From the IMG/VR virus record IMGVR_UViG_3300021197_000355, positions 1 through 48,630 of that record: 48,630 nucleotides of DNA. The stretch is one strand, 5' to 3'. Positions 17,422 through 25,418 of the stretch are shown here, piece after piece. The stretch's first letter is position 1. Each line of letters starts with the position of its first letter. The DNA comes from a virus. The notes beneath the pieces were generated by a model that did not search any database, was not told the origin of the DNA, and was given only the letters and a program-made list of their open reading frames with translations. Position numbers and translations under genes: made by a program.

Positions 17422-19025
17422 GCAGCCATATCTCCTTGTACATACGGAACATCTTCCGTTAAGATAGTTGTATCAGGATCGTAATATACTGACCCTGCGT
17501 GACCCAACTTAGCAAATGGACGGTTCTTGTCCACAATAAAGTTGGTAGTGTTTTGAAGAATCTCATCTTCTGATTCAACATCGCGTTCAATCTTTACACA
17601 TATTATCGCTTCCTCTTCAAGTGATGCAGCATACTTTGTTCTACCATCATCGTTGACCTGTGATATAAAGATCACACCAATGTTCAACTCCTTTGATAAC
17701 TGAGCCATTCGTGAACCCAAAGTAGTCAGGGTACTGGTAGCGCCATCAACACCAGAGTTAGACAGGTAAGCCAATCGTTGTACGTGATCGACAAACACAT
17801 AGTCTGCACCGAATACTGTGGCAGCAGTACGTGTGTGGTCTAGCAGCTTGAGAGGGTCATCATGTGAACGCATCTCAAACACAATGGTACGATTGTTCTC
17901 TGTGTCTGCTGCTATCTGACCTGCCCTGATAACCTCTTCGATAGAGACATTGTTGGCACGAGCGTCATCATCTGTACGAACATTACAGCCAAGGTGGTAG
18001 GTTGCCATAGCCCTATAGGTAGTAGACTTCATCTCTTCCATGTGAAGCAATGCAATCTTTGTCTCAGGATCACGAAGCAAACCAGTCTCAAAGTATCTGA
18101 TCACCTCAGTCTTACCTGTACCCCTTGGGGCTTTGATGAATGTCACTCCACCCTTAACCATGCCCCTGATCTTATCATCAAGACCTGAGTGACCTGTTTG
18201 GGTATACTCATAGGGGTTTTCATTACGGATAGCTGCTTCCACATCCTGATCTGATATAAAGAAGTTGTCAGGGGAATACTTCTGCGGCTTCATAGCTGCC
18301 CACATCAAGTCCTTACCATCACCTGCAGTCAGGAAGTCATTGGCATCCTTATGCTTAGACATAGGTACATAGAAGAACTTGTCAGGTATGGTAGAGTAGA
18401 TCTTATCTGCCGCAGCTTTACCTGCTGTATCTAACTCCCCTGCATAGATAACGTTCTCGAAAGAGTTCAGATACTCGTAGTTCTTTTGAAGGAACTTCTC
18501 ACCAATAGATGCACTAGGCAAAGACTTGACAGGAAACTTCTCACCAAGGATTTCATACAGACTTGCTGCATCAAACTCACCCTCGGTAAGGTATAATCGT
18601 TTACTTGTACCCGCATTGAACTCAGGCCCAAACAGGTGGGTCATCCCTAGTCCAGTGTCCTTGACCCAAGTTTTAGATTTATCATTGAAAGCCCTGTACT
18701 TGGTTGTGTGTGGGTACTTGTAGGCGTATCGTATAGGTTCACCATTCTCACCAAGCTGTATCTGTATACCATACAACTGGCATACGTCAGGCTTGATACC
18801 CCTGATACCTTCGTAAGTACCAGACTTAACAGGTATGTCCATTATGTTTATCCTTTCCTTTACTGGATATTGATCTTTAGCCCAATCAAATGTAGGCTCA
18901 GAACTAGGGTAGGAGTTGCCGCAACTGTGACAATACCCATACCCCTCATCATTCCAATTAAACGCATCACTTGAACCACAGTCCTCAAAGGGACATGCCA
19001 AGTGGGGTGTATCTCCTTCAGCCAT
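17418..19025 (-). CDS. Primase-helicase, T7 gp4-like
   Basis: The 535-residue protein carries an N-terminal zinc-binding domain (C11-x4-C16...C32-x2-C35), a TOPRIM primase core (TEGEFD near residue 145, then AGELDTAG near 198) and a RecA-like DnaB-family helicase with Walker A APRGTGKT (about 299-306), Walker B YVFVDHVQR and IFISQVND. It unwinds DNA and makes primers at the fork. It overlaps polymerase downstream (ATGA) and a small gene upstream, so stoichiometry is probably set by translational coupling. Confidence 0.93.
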   Translation of the reverse strand: MAEGDTPHLACPFEDCGSSDAFNWNDEGYGYCHSCGNSYPSSEPTFDWAKDQYPVKERINIMDIPVKSGTYEGIRGIKPDVCQLYGIQIQLGENGEPIRYAYKYPHTTKYRAFNDKSKTWVKDTGLGMTHLFGPEFNAGTSKRLYLTEGEFDAASLYEILGEKFPVKSLPSASIGEKFLQKNYEYLNSFENVIYAGELDTAGKAAADKIYSTIPDKFFYVPMSKHKDANDFLTAGDGKDLMWAAMKPQKYSPDNFFISDQDVEAAIRNENPYEYTQTGHSGLDDKIRGMVKGGVTFIKAPRGTGKTEVIRYFETGLLRDPETKIALLHMEEMKSTTYRAMATYHLGCNVRTDDDARANNVSIEEVIRAGQIAADTENNRTIVFEMRSHDDPLKLLDHTRTAATVFGADYVFVDHVQRLAYLSNSGVDGATSTLTTLGSRMAQLSKELNIGVIFISQVNDDGRTKYAASLEEEAIICVKIERDVESEDEILQNTTNFIVDKNRPFAKLGHAGSVYYDPDTTILTEDVPYVQGDMAA

Positions 19026-19230
19026 TCTTATCCTTTCCTCGTTGCCTCTCCTCTTTTGACATTGGCCTTATGTAAGGTACTACCCTACCTGTAGCCCAAC
19101 GTATAGCTTCTTCCTCTGCTTCATGCAGGTTACTAAACACCCACACCTTATGATCTTCTGTCCAAGGGTTCTCCTTACGGACAAAGGTGAACTCACCCAG
19201 TTCAATCTCAATCTCTACAGCATATGGCAT
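19018..19230 (-). CDS. Hypothetical small protein, 70 aa
   Basis: Begins MPYAVEIEIELGEFTFVRK and continues with a strand-helix segment (VWVFSNLHEAEEEAIRWATG) and a basic C-terminus. No family recognised. TGATG overlap with ThyX and an 8-base overlap with primase-helicase place it firmly in the operon. Confidence 0.55.
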   Translation of the reverse strand: MPYAVEIEIELGEFTFVRKENPWTEDHKVWVFSNLHEAEEEAIRWATGRVVPYIRPMSKEERQRGKDKNG

Positions 19231-19922
19231 CAGTGTCTCCCTTTAGCTAGTGCCATCCATGACACAGGGAATAACTCATGCATCTTGTGACTGATTTGAT
19301 TAGCCACCTCTTGTGTCTCTACCTGTGTATCACTAGCACAACGCAGTAGGCACATATCAGAGAAGGCATCCAGTGATCCTGACCAGTACCACTCAGTCAT
19401 AGTAGACTGTGGCAGTACCATACGTGCTTGCTCTGGGCAGACACCTTGTACCAAAAGGTCATGATAAGATTCTAAACACATATCATAAGGATCTATGGTG
19501 TTCATAGTGTTGTATACTTCATCCAGTTCAACTAGTGTGTGGGTTGCATGTTTTACTACACCTTCACTGCCTTGCTTCTTGTCTTCACTACGTCCACGCC
19601 ATACGTCAGGTACATATAACTCAGGTTCATCATCCACATACCTACGACTAATCTCATTCCAACGCAGGAACTTATGCTTGACCAACTGCCTAGCTACAAA
19701 CATTGGAGCTTTGACATGAAAGGTAGCAAAGGCATGACCGAATGGTGACATATGTTTGTGCTTGGCTAAGTAGTACACTAGCTTGGTGTCACGATCAGAC
19801 AGGCCAGACTCCTGACCAATAGAGGGGTGTTTCCAATCAGCCTTCTTACCAAAGCTAACCCTAGCTGCATTAACTACGGACAGATCACTACCCATGTGGT
19901 CTACATAGGTTGCTTTAATCAT
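19230..19922 (-). CDS. thyX: Flavin-dependent thymidylate synthase
   Basis: ThyX methylates dUMP using methylenetetrahydrofolate, FAD and NADPH. The family's RHRx7S motif appears here as KHKx7S (Lys82-His83-Lys84...Ser92) inside FVARQLVKHKFLRWNEISRRY, and the flanking NEIS-x-RY is intact. The C-terminal LPQSTMTEWYWSGSL matches the usual LP...T...W..N/S..SL region. ATG at 19922 is chosen over a GTG at 19940 because GAGGAG lies 8 bases upstream. It belongs with RNR and MazG to the dNTP supply set. Confidence 0.9.
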   Translation of the reverse strand: MIKATYVDHMGSDLSVVNAARVSFGKKADWKHPSIGQESGLSDRDTKLVYYLAKHKHMSPFGHAFATFHVKAPMFVARQLVKHKFLRWNEISRRYVDDEPELYVPDVWRGRSEDKKQGSEGVVKHATHTLVELDEVYNTMNTIDPYDMCLESYHDLLVQGVCPEQARMVLPQSTMTEWYWSGSLDAFSDMCLLRCASDTQVETQEVANQISHKMHELFPVSWMALAKGRH

Positions 19923-20127
19923 TTGAATACTCCTCGTCACCCATTAACTCACTCCACTCTTCACCAGTGACACCTGTCTTTATAAACTCCCTTTCATCTG
20001 GTGTCAAGTTTGGCATTGCATCTTGGATCATTGCACCTTTTTCCCAATCAGTAATCTGTTCTCTAGTTACGTCAATGTCTAGGGTGTTCTTCTTACCTGA
20101 CAGAGGGCTTGTCCTAGTTAGCTTCAT
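19915..20127 (-). CDS. Hypothetical small protein, 70 aa
   Basis: The protein is acidic and helical (DVTREQITDWEKGAMIQDAMPNLTPDEREFIKTGVTGEEWSELM). The pattern resembles small phage proteins that overlap with metabolic genes, but no family is recognised. AAGGAG lies upstream of the ATG, and the end overlaps the thyX start. Confidence 0.6.
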   Translation of the reverse strand: MKLTRTSPLSGKKNTLDIDVTREQITDWEKGAMIQDAMPNLTPDEREFIKTGVTGEEWSELMGDEEYSND

Positions 20128-20251
20128 CTTTATCTCCTTTATGCTTTTTCTTACGGGTTGTCAACGGTTTCTTTTTATTCGGTATAGCTTGAGGTTTATA
20201 CTTAGGTTGCCTCAAGTCTTTTGCCATAGGGTTCTTAATGTAACCTTTCAT
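20114..20251 (-). CDS. Very small basic protein, 45 aa
   Basis: An open frame MKGYIKNPMAKDLRQPKYKPQ... ends with KKKHKGDKDEAN. The NPMAK-LR-PKY segment resembles a tiny basic protein I recall from other phages. GGAG occurs upstream, and the gene overlaps both neighbours by about 14-17 bases, as is typical in this operon. It could bind nucleic acid by charge alone. Confidence 0.55.
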   Translation of the reverse strand: MKGYIKNPMAKDLRQPKYKPQAIPNKKKPLTTRKKKHKGDKDEAN

Positions 20252-20414
20252 TTGTCCACTTACTCCTTGCTTCTTCAAGAGCTAGATTAAACTCTGCGTT
20301 GTCTGCTAGAAAATCCAAGAGGTCTGCTAACTCCTCGGCATAGTCATCGTGTAAGCCACCCTCTCTAAAGATACTAGCCCACGTCCTGAATGTCTCAGGT
20401 GGTATCATTCTCAT
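20235..20414 (-). CDS. Small acidic protein, 59 aa
   Basis: Starts MRMIPPETFRTWASIFREGG and is followed by an acidic helix (DDYAEELADLLDFLADNAEF). ATGA overlap with the integrase stop and overlap with the next small gene support it as a real gene. No family recognised. Confidence 0.55.
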   Translation of the reverse strand: MRMIPPETFRTWASIFREGGLHDDYAEELADLLDFLADNAEFNLALEEARSKWTNERLH

Positions 20415-21295
20415 TCTCTTTCTCTCCTTTCTAGTGCAGACTTAGCTGCTTTCAAACTGAACTTGTTGTATGGGTTAAGGCTACTGACATTCTTATGTCC
20501 TGTCACAGATTGAATTGCAAGGTGGTCTACCTCACTCTCAATCATCTGGACAATAGCAGTCTTACGTAAGTCACCCACTTGTAGTTCATCAGGTAGCCCT
20601 GCAACAGCCTTAACTTCCCTGAGTGCATGAGTCATCTGAATAACTGTCATCGGTCTGTAGACTGTACCCTGTGGTCTGTGGTGGGGTACTACAAATGGTT
20701 GGAAACTCCAGTCCTGTTCCTGCTGTACTAACATTTCATATAGGTTGTCAGGGATAGGTAGTTCCACTGTAGCACCACGCTTGGTTTGAGTTATTGTTAC
20801 CTGCTTGTTCTCAAGGTCAACATCTTCCCATAACAAATTACGTATGTCAATAGGACGTTGACCCCACTCGTAACACATCAACACAATCAGCCCAATGTTT
20901 CTCCACTCAAACTTTGTGAAGGCTACGTCCAAGAACGATACGACTTGACTGTGTGTCCAAACGACAGACCGAGGGATGCTAACACGTTTCTTTACTCGTG
21001 CCATTGGGTTGTACGGTATGTAGTCCAACGACACTAGGTAGTTCATGAGTACGGAAAAGATACGAGCGCAGTGGTTGGCGTTAGAGGTTGAAGTTTCTAG
21101 CTCCCAGATATCATACATCTCAGTACACATAACGACATTGATATTCTTAATGCTGATGTTACCAAGTATCCTACCCATGACAGGCATTGAGCAGAACGAA
21201 TGCATCTTATTTTCGTAGCCCTTTTGGGAAGAAGCTGCGAGTGATGCAAACTGTCTGCTGTTTAAGTATCTTTCTGTTGCTGTTCTAAGTCTCAT
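20411..21295 (-). CDS. int: Tyrosine recombinase / integrase
   Basis: The 294-residue protein has an N-terminal SAM-like DNA-binding region (1-105) and a catalytic domain with Arg147 (GQRPIDI), Lys172 (TKRGA beta-hairpin), Arg244 (GDLRKTA), His267 (TGHKNV) and Tyr276 (NPYNKF). The His of the usual HxLR motif is Gly241 here. The enzyme would insert the phage into, or excise it from, the host chromosome. It follows a promoter with palindromic operators at 21315-21398 and is followed by two tiny genes. No attachment site could be identified from this sequence alone. Confidence 0.88.
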   Translation of the reverse strand: MRLRTATERYLNSRQFASLAASSQKGYENKMHSFCSMPVMGRILGNISIKNINVVMCTEMYDIWELETSTSNANHCARIFSVLMNYLVSLDYIPYNPMARVKKRVSIPRSVVWTHSQVVSFLDVAFTKFEWRNIGLIVLMCYEWGQRPIDIRNLLWEDVDLENKQVTITQTKRGATVELPIPDNLYEMLVQQEQDWSFQPFVVPHHRPQGTVYRPMTVIQMTHALREVKAVAGLPDELQVGDLRKTAIVQMIESEVDHLAIQSVTGHKNVSSLNPYNKFSLKAAKSALERRERE

Positions 21296-21314
21296 AAAGC
21301 CTCCTACTTATGTA

Positions 21315-21368
21315 TACTTAAGTAGTTTATTATCTTAGAAATAATAATTACTTTAGTATACTTAAGTA
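21315..21368. promoter_or_regulatory. ACTTAAGT operators upstream of int
   Basis: Two copies of the palindrome TACTTAAGTA occur at 21315-21324 and 21359-21368; the second extends to a 12-bp palindrome. A one-mismatch copy (TACTTTAGTA, 21349-21358) abuts the second. Centres of the two perfect copies are 44 bp apart, about four helical turns. The right-hand copy lies just downstream of the int -10. Confidence 0.6.
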
Positions 21369-21371
21369 TTA

Positions 21372-21398
21372 GTTATACTATATGCACACAAATGTCAA
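21372..21398 (-). promoter_or_regulatory. Promoter for int
   Basis: On the minus strand TTGACA (plus 21393-21398), a 15-base spacer and TATAAC (plus 21372-21377) followed by TA. The spacer is short, but the -35 is perfect and the -10 is the same as at other phage promoters here. Transcription would start within the adjacent operator. Confidence 0.6.
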
Positions 21399-21415
21399 GC
21401 TACTGTGCTCTTTTG

Positions 21416-22381
21416 TCACATGAACCTTCTATTTGCATAGTTATCAAGGTAGCTGCTGTACTGACTGGCATCCTCAATCTGGCACTCTTCCATCAAGCTG
21501 TACGATGTGAACCCATAAGCCTTAAGCAACTCTGCTACTTCCTCTGGATAGTTACAGATAATATCGAGAAGATCATCCTTGTCTTTATTATCATAACTCC
21601 AAGATCCAGAAGTAACCTTCGTCTTATACGGGTATGCCCAAGAGCTATCAATGACTGATGGATCACGGGTAAACACTAGCTTAGACCAGTCAGCAGCAAG
21701 CAGTGCAGTCACTAAAAGGTCAAGGTATTCAAGGTCTTGCGTCTCGTTCTTAGTGTGCTGACCATAGTAACCCACACTGATATTGGTACACTCAGAGATT
21801 GTATAAGAGTACTCATTGCTGTCAGTGTATGAACCACCATCGTCTCCCTTAAGTTGTGGAAGTCCAAGGGCATCCGAGAAAGATTTAGCAAAGGTATCGG
21901 AGCAAGTACGCAGTCCCATCTGGTGTGTAACAATAGACTTGTCACCGTACCTATCGAAGGATATCACTGAGTCAATCTGTTGCAACCAATCAGGATCATC
22001 GAAGACAAGAGCAGCACTACCCCTGCAACCAATCTCTTCTGCTGCATGGACAACATAGACACCCTCAATACCGTGTTCAATCATACACAACAGGATGTAC
22101 ACACCAGTTGTACAGTCTGCACCAAGACAGTTGGAAGTCTTAGGGTCTGCTACAGACACAACCTCATTCATCACAATCAATTGTTGCATACCCTCAGAGT
22201 TATGTACTGTGTCATGGTGTGCAGCAAAGCACAGGTTAGGTTTGTCACCTACCTTGAGGATATAGTTACCGTGAATGTCTGGCATACCAAAGGTAGGTTC
22301 CAGAAACCGTTCACAAAATTCTCGCTGCGTCTGTGTACCCTCAGGTCTTTTGTAACGCAGCATTTCTATTAGGCTATACAT
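21416..22381 (-). CDS. M20/M28/M42-type metallopeptidase homologue, 321 aa
   Basis: The protein has the ligand layout of di-zinc aminopeptidase/deacylase enzymes: H55-x-D57 (AAHHDTVH), Asp89 in GADCTTG, Glu115-Glu116 in HAAEEIGCRGS, Asp143 in SFDRYG and His209 near GQHTKNE. The GADxxxG and EExGxxGS motifs are characteristic. Likely reactions are removal of an N-terminal amino acid or hydrolysis of an amide; the substrate is unknown. A 321-residue length fits a single catalytic domain with a short insertion. ATG at 22381 overlaps the upstream stop (TAATG) and has AAGGA before it; a TTG at 22402 is less likely. An enzyme of this type is unusual in a phage early operon. Confidence 0.75.
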   Translation of the reverse strand: MYSLIEMLRYKRPEGTQTQREFCERFLEPTFGMPDIHGNYILKVGDKPNLCFAAHHDTVHNSEGMQQLIVMNEVVSVADPKTSNCLGADCTTGVYILLCMIEHGIEGVYVVHAAEEIGCRGSAALVFDDPDWLQQIDSVISFDRYGDKSIVTHQMGLRTCSDTFAKSFSDALGLPQLKGDDGGSYTDSNEYSYTISECTNISVGYYGQHTKNETQDLEYLDLLVTALLAADWSKLVFTRDPSVIDSSWAYPYKTKVTSGSWSYDNKDKDDLLDIICNYPEEVAELLKAYGFTSYSLMEECQIEDASQYSSYLDNYANRRFM

Positions 22382-23931
22382 TATTCGTTTTCCTTTCTGC
22401 AATAAATATCTTTGTCATTCTTGTACCACTCATCATCATCAATCTCTTCTGTAGAGACTGCCTCACCATCCTCAGTGATACACATAAGGTCATTGGGATA
22501 TATCTCACAATCCCACTCTGACCGAAAGTAGTGTTTGTCATAAGTCTTGGGATCAATGTGCTCTCCCTCATACTCACACCAGAATGTATCCTCTTCTTTC
22601 CAGTACTCATCATCAGAGGGGCAGAACACAAACTCATCTCTGTATTCAACAGCAACTCTGGAGACTCTTTCGACTCTGGTTCTACCATTGTACAAGTAGT
22701 ACACATCCATAGCTTCACTTTCATGGTACGTATGATTCTCATACTCACAGTAGAAGTGGGTATCATTGTGACAACTCTCGCAGTAGTGACTGTCAGTACA
22801 CTCGGAGTAGTAGTAATCTTCCTCATTCATACCTTCACCACACTCGCAACAACGGTATTCAAAATCATTAAGAACACCCCTGTATATACTGGCATCTATC
22901 TCACCATCAGTAGAGATTACTAGATGAGTACCATTATCATCTAGTCTCTGTGGTAGAGGGTCAAGGTAGGGTGCAATGAAACCATCACCATCTCCGTGGG
23001 GGATACGCTTGAGCCTAGCACCTACCCAATTTGCACCGAGTACGTACCCCTTACCTATCATATGATTGTGGATGAAGTCAAGTGCTTGCTCTGATACACC
23101 ATAGATTGGGCCTGCACTGGGAGTTTTACCTTTGAGATAAACCACACAACGTGCAGCGATGGCTCCATCTTGATCAGTTGCATAGATAACTTCAAAGTCA
23201 CCACTTGCATACGCTGTAACTGGATGAACTGGTAGGTCATCGAAGTCATACCTCATACAACTGTGTGCACTGAGCTTTCTATTAAAAGTAGTATTGATAT
23301 TCTCTGTAGGTGATTGCACTCCTGAGTAAGCAAGTGTAAATGCATCTGCTTCCTGTGATACATGAAGGTTAAAGTCACGCTCTGCAAACTCCCTCAAGAA
23401 CTTATCAACAAAAGTTATAATGGTCTTGTGTGGAATCTCAGGGAACATGGCAGAGAACGCACGTCCAGGACGCATGGCAACCTGCCTGTCATCATCACGC
23501 TGTTGCTGAGTCAGGTATATAGATATCTTACCTGATGCAATCTTTGAACGCATGGGTTGAAAAGCACGAAGTCTATACGCCCACTTGAACGCATCGGTAA
23601 AATTAATACCGTCCAACTCGTAACGGATCTGATGGTCAAGCCAGTTGAAGAGGCGTTCATCCTCACGAAACCAATGGTCGTACTCGCTGTACTTACCCCA
23701 CCCACGCAAGACTAGATCTTCCTCATTCTCGTCAGTCTCGTACACTCGCTTGGCAATGAAGCCATTGGTACGCACATCAGGTTGAATGAAGTACTCACAA
23801 CCGTTGTCTAGTTTGATAGTACCTGCATTGATGTTACCATTCATGGGACGATAAGGTTTGTGCATAGTGATCGCACTCTTTATCTCCCAAGGTATATGCT
23901 GTTCATTCACTGGCATAAAATCATAAGCCAT
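22381..23931 (-). CDS. Cys-rich putative zinc-binding protein, 516 aa
   Basis: The N-terminal 350 residues are of unknown fold (segments RPGRAFSAMFPEIPHKTI and HGDGDGFIAPYLD are notable). From about residue 357 the protein becomes rich in Cys, His and aromatic residues: CCECG, then YCESCHNDTHFYCEYENHTYH, then FCPSDDEYW, FWCEYEGEH and IYCRKENE. Repeated CxxC and CxxH pairs suggest two or three zinc-ribbon or RING/LIM-like modules. The function is unknown. It follows the HTH gene after a short hairpin gap and precedes the peptidase with a TAATG overlap. Confidence 0.65.
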   Translation of the reverse strand: MAYDFMPVNEQHIPWEIKSAITMHKPYRPMNGNINAGTIKLDNGCEYFIQPDVRTNGFIAKRVYETDENEEDLVLRGWGKYSEYDHWFREDERLFNWLDHQIRYELDGINFTDAFKWAYRLRAFQPMRSKIASGKISIYLTQQQRDDDRQVAMRPGRAFSAMFPEIPHKTIITFVDKFLREFAERDFNLHVSQEADAFTLAYSGVQSPTENINTTFNRKLSAHSCMRYDFDDLPVHPVTAYASGDFEVIYATDQDGAIAARCVVYLKGKTPSAGPIYGVSEQALDFIHNHMIGKGYVLGANWVGARLKRIPHGDGDGFIAPYLDPLPQRLDDNGTHLVISTDGEIDASIYRGVLNDFEYRCCECGEGMNEEDYYYSECTDSHYCESCHNDTHFYCEYENHTYHESEAMDVYYLYNGRTRVERVSRVAVEYRDEFVFCPSDDEYWKEEDTFWCEYEGEHIDPKTYDKHYFRSEWDCEIYPNDLMCITEDGEAVSTEEIDDDEWYKNDKDIYCRKENE

Positions 23932-23956
23932 GTGTTACTCCTTTCGTTAAGGTTGC

Positions 23957-23981
23957 TCACCCCAATACTAGATCAGGGTGA
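23957..23981 (-). other. Short hairpin between HTH gene and Cys-rich gene
   Basis: TCACCC and GGGTGA form a 6-bp stem around 13 bases in the 57-base gap. There is no T-run, so it is more likely an attenuator or RNA-processing site than a full terminator. Confidence 0.35.
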
Positions 23982-23988
23982 AGTTATG

Positions 23989-24480
23989 TTACTGCAACAG
24001 CCTTCCCACCGATTGTACAAAAGTATCAATGCGCTGAGACTGCTCACGTTTCTGCTCTTTGAGATCCTCAACCTGACCACGTAAGTCCATGATCATTGCC
24101 TTCAAGTCACCGTTCTCATTCTTGACCATGCGATAGTTCTTACGCACTGCCTTGGGTGTAACCTGATCCGTGTACAGATTGTACCCACGGTGCTTGTTAC
24201 GATAGCCCAAGTCTTTGCGCCACCCACACACAACAGGTATACGCACACCATACTTTTCAGTAACCTCATTACCTGTGTGGTGATCGTAATACTGGCACAC
24301 CTCATGCTTGAAAGCTAGGCTGTAACCCAGTGGCTTTGGTTTTGCACCACCCTTTTTAGCCACATTATTTACTGACCCTTTGGGGATACCAAAGTTTTTA
24401 GAGGTCTCTGCCATAGTGTGAGACTCAACATACTTAGCAACCGCAAGACACAGTGCGTCTGAATATTTCTTAGTAGCCAT
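23989..24480 (-). CDS. Double helix-turn-helix DNA-binding protein, 163 aa
   Basis: Two HTH-like segments are visible: about 12-42 (AVAKYVESHTMAETSKNFGIPKGSVNNV) and about 57-92 (FKHEVCQYYDHHTGNEVTEKYGVRIPVVCGWRK), of the homeodomain-like/transposase type. Residues 120-160 look like a coiled coil (MIMDLRGQVEDLKEQKREQSQ), which would allow dimerisation. It is the only clear sequence-specific DNA-binding candidate in the leftward arm apart from the integrase, so it may recognise one of the repeated sites in this genome. Its own leader contains two inverted repeats. Confidence 0.7.
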   Translation of the reverse strand: MATKKYSDALCLAVAKYVESHTMAETSKNFGIPKGSVNNVAKKGGAKPKPLGYSLAFKHEVCQYYDHHTGNEVTEKYGVRIPVVCGWRKDLGYRNKHRGYNLYTDQVTPKAVRKNYRMVKNENGDLKAMIMDLRGQVEDLKEQKREQSQRIDTFVQSVGRLLQ

Positions 24481-24508
24481 GATTTTGTCCTTTCGTTCAT
24501 GGATTACA

Positions 24509-24555
24509 GTAGTGAAACACTACCCCACAGTACACCCCACCGCAAGATGTACTGT
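24509..24555 (-). promoter_or_regulatory. Two inverted repeats in the leader of the HTH gene
   Basis: GTAGTG/CACTAC with a 3-base loop (24509-24523), and ACAGTACA (24527-24534) / TGTACTGT (24548-24555) with a 13-base spacer. Either could be an RNA hairpin or a dimer-binding operator. Their placement 29-75 bases upstream of the ATG suits autoregulation. Confidence 0.5.
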
Positions 24556-24565
24556 CAGGTAAAGT

Positions 24566-24985
24566 TTAGTCCATCCTTGTCACGAAGTACCCATCTTCAG
24601 TTGCCAAAGCTACGATAGCATAGGGATAGACGTAAGAGTACTCAATCTTTGAAGGATCCTTACTTGTATCTACTTTAGCTATCCAGTGTAGGTCAGGATC
24701 TTCTGGGTACTTGTACACCCCACTGTCAGATACACTGCCACCTTTCATCTCGAACAGACCCCATCCATACTTGTCACGCATGAAGTCCACAAGACTTTCT
24801 TCTTCTTCAAATTCCTCAGCGATAAAACCTAGCAGCTCTGCAAATTCTCTTTCCTCATCGCTAAGTATCACCTCTAGCGTGTCACCCTTGCTGTATTCCT
24901 CTAGCCATATACCCACTAGACCCACCATAGCGCTGAACATCTCAGGCGTAAAGTTTGGATATGCTTCTTTATTGTACTGTATCAT
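24566..24985 (-). CDS. Hypothetical acidic protein, 139 aa
   Basis: The protein has a helical N-terminus (YPNFTPEMFSAMVGLVGIWLEEY), an acidic helix (SDEEREFAELLGFIAEEFEEEE) and a C-terminal beta region (YSYVYPYAIVALATEDGYFVTRMD). No family recognised. It overlaps the upstream gene by ATGA. Confidence 0.55.
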   Translation of the reverse strand: MIQYNKEAYPNFTPEMFSAMVGLVGIWLEEYSKGDTLEVILSDEEREFAELLGFIAEEFEEEESLVDFMRDKYGWGLFEMKGGSVSDSGVYKYPEDPDLHWIAKVDTSKDPSKIEYSYVYPYAIVALATEDGYFVTRMD

Positions 24986-25278
24986 TCGATTATCTCCACC
25001 CTAACAATTTGATAGCGAACAGTATCCAACCAATCAGGTTTAAAGTCTGGATCATTCACCAGTTCAAGCTCATGTTCTTGTGCATCTTCCTCATCCACAT
25101 AAACATAAACAGTTTTCCCATCGTCCACTGACCATGAACTGAGGGTCGAATAAAAGCTATACTTTGCAGAGTGATCTAGCATACCTATCTCAGCACTGTC
25201 TAGGGTACTGTAGATACCTACTACCCCATAGCCTTCATACCAATCGCCAGTTGAACACTTTAACATAAAGACTTTCAT
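24982..25278 (-). CDS. Hypothetical protein, 98 aa
   Basis: An alternating strand pattern (MKVFMLKCSTGDWYEGYGVVGIYSTLDSAE and VYVYVDEEDAQEHEL) resembles small phage proteins of the type VWVV...YE...IVGVF.S...A, often found in early regions. No function is assigned. It is coupled to both neighbours by TAATG and ATGA overlaps. Confidence 0.55.
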   Translation of the reverse strand: MKVFMLKCSTGDWYEGYGVVGIYSTLDSAEIGMLDHSAKYSFYSTLSSWSVDDGKTVYVYVDEEDAQEHELELVNDPDFKPDWLDTVRYQIVRVEIIE

Positions 25279-25418
25279 TAGTCCTCCTTTACAGTCACAT
25301 TTGTGATGCCTTTACCACGAAGGTAATTCAACATCGGTTCCACTCTATGTTCTGGTATAGTACACAAGAACACATCATTCACGAAGACTTTTACAGAAAT
25401 ATAGTCCTCAAGATTCAT
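25278..25418 (-). CDS. Very small protein, 46 aa
   Basis: The frame MNLEDYISVKVFVNDVFLC... ends NVTVKED. It starts within an ATGA overlap and stops within a TAATG overlap, exactly filling the gap between two genes, which supports it strongly. No family recognised. Confidence 0.6.
   Translation of the reverse strand: MNLEDYISVKVFVNDVFLCTIPEHRVEPMLNYLRGKGITNVTVKED

Noticed and set aside
20411-21415. attP core near int
   Set aside because: The palindromes here recur at other promoters and look like operators. No tRNA-like identity block could be seen, so no attachment site is claimed.
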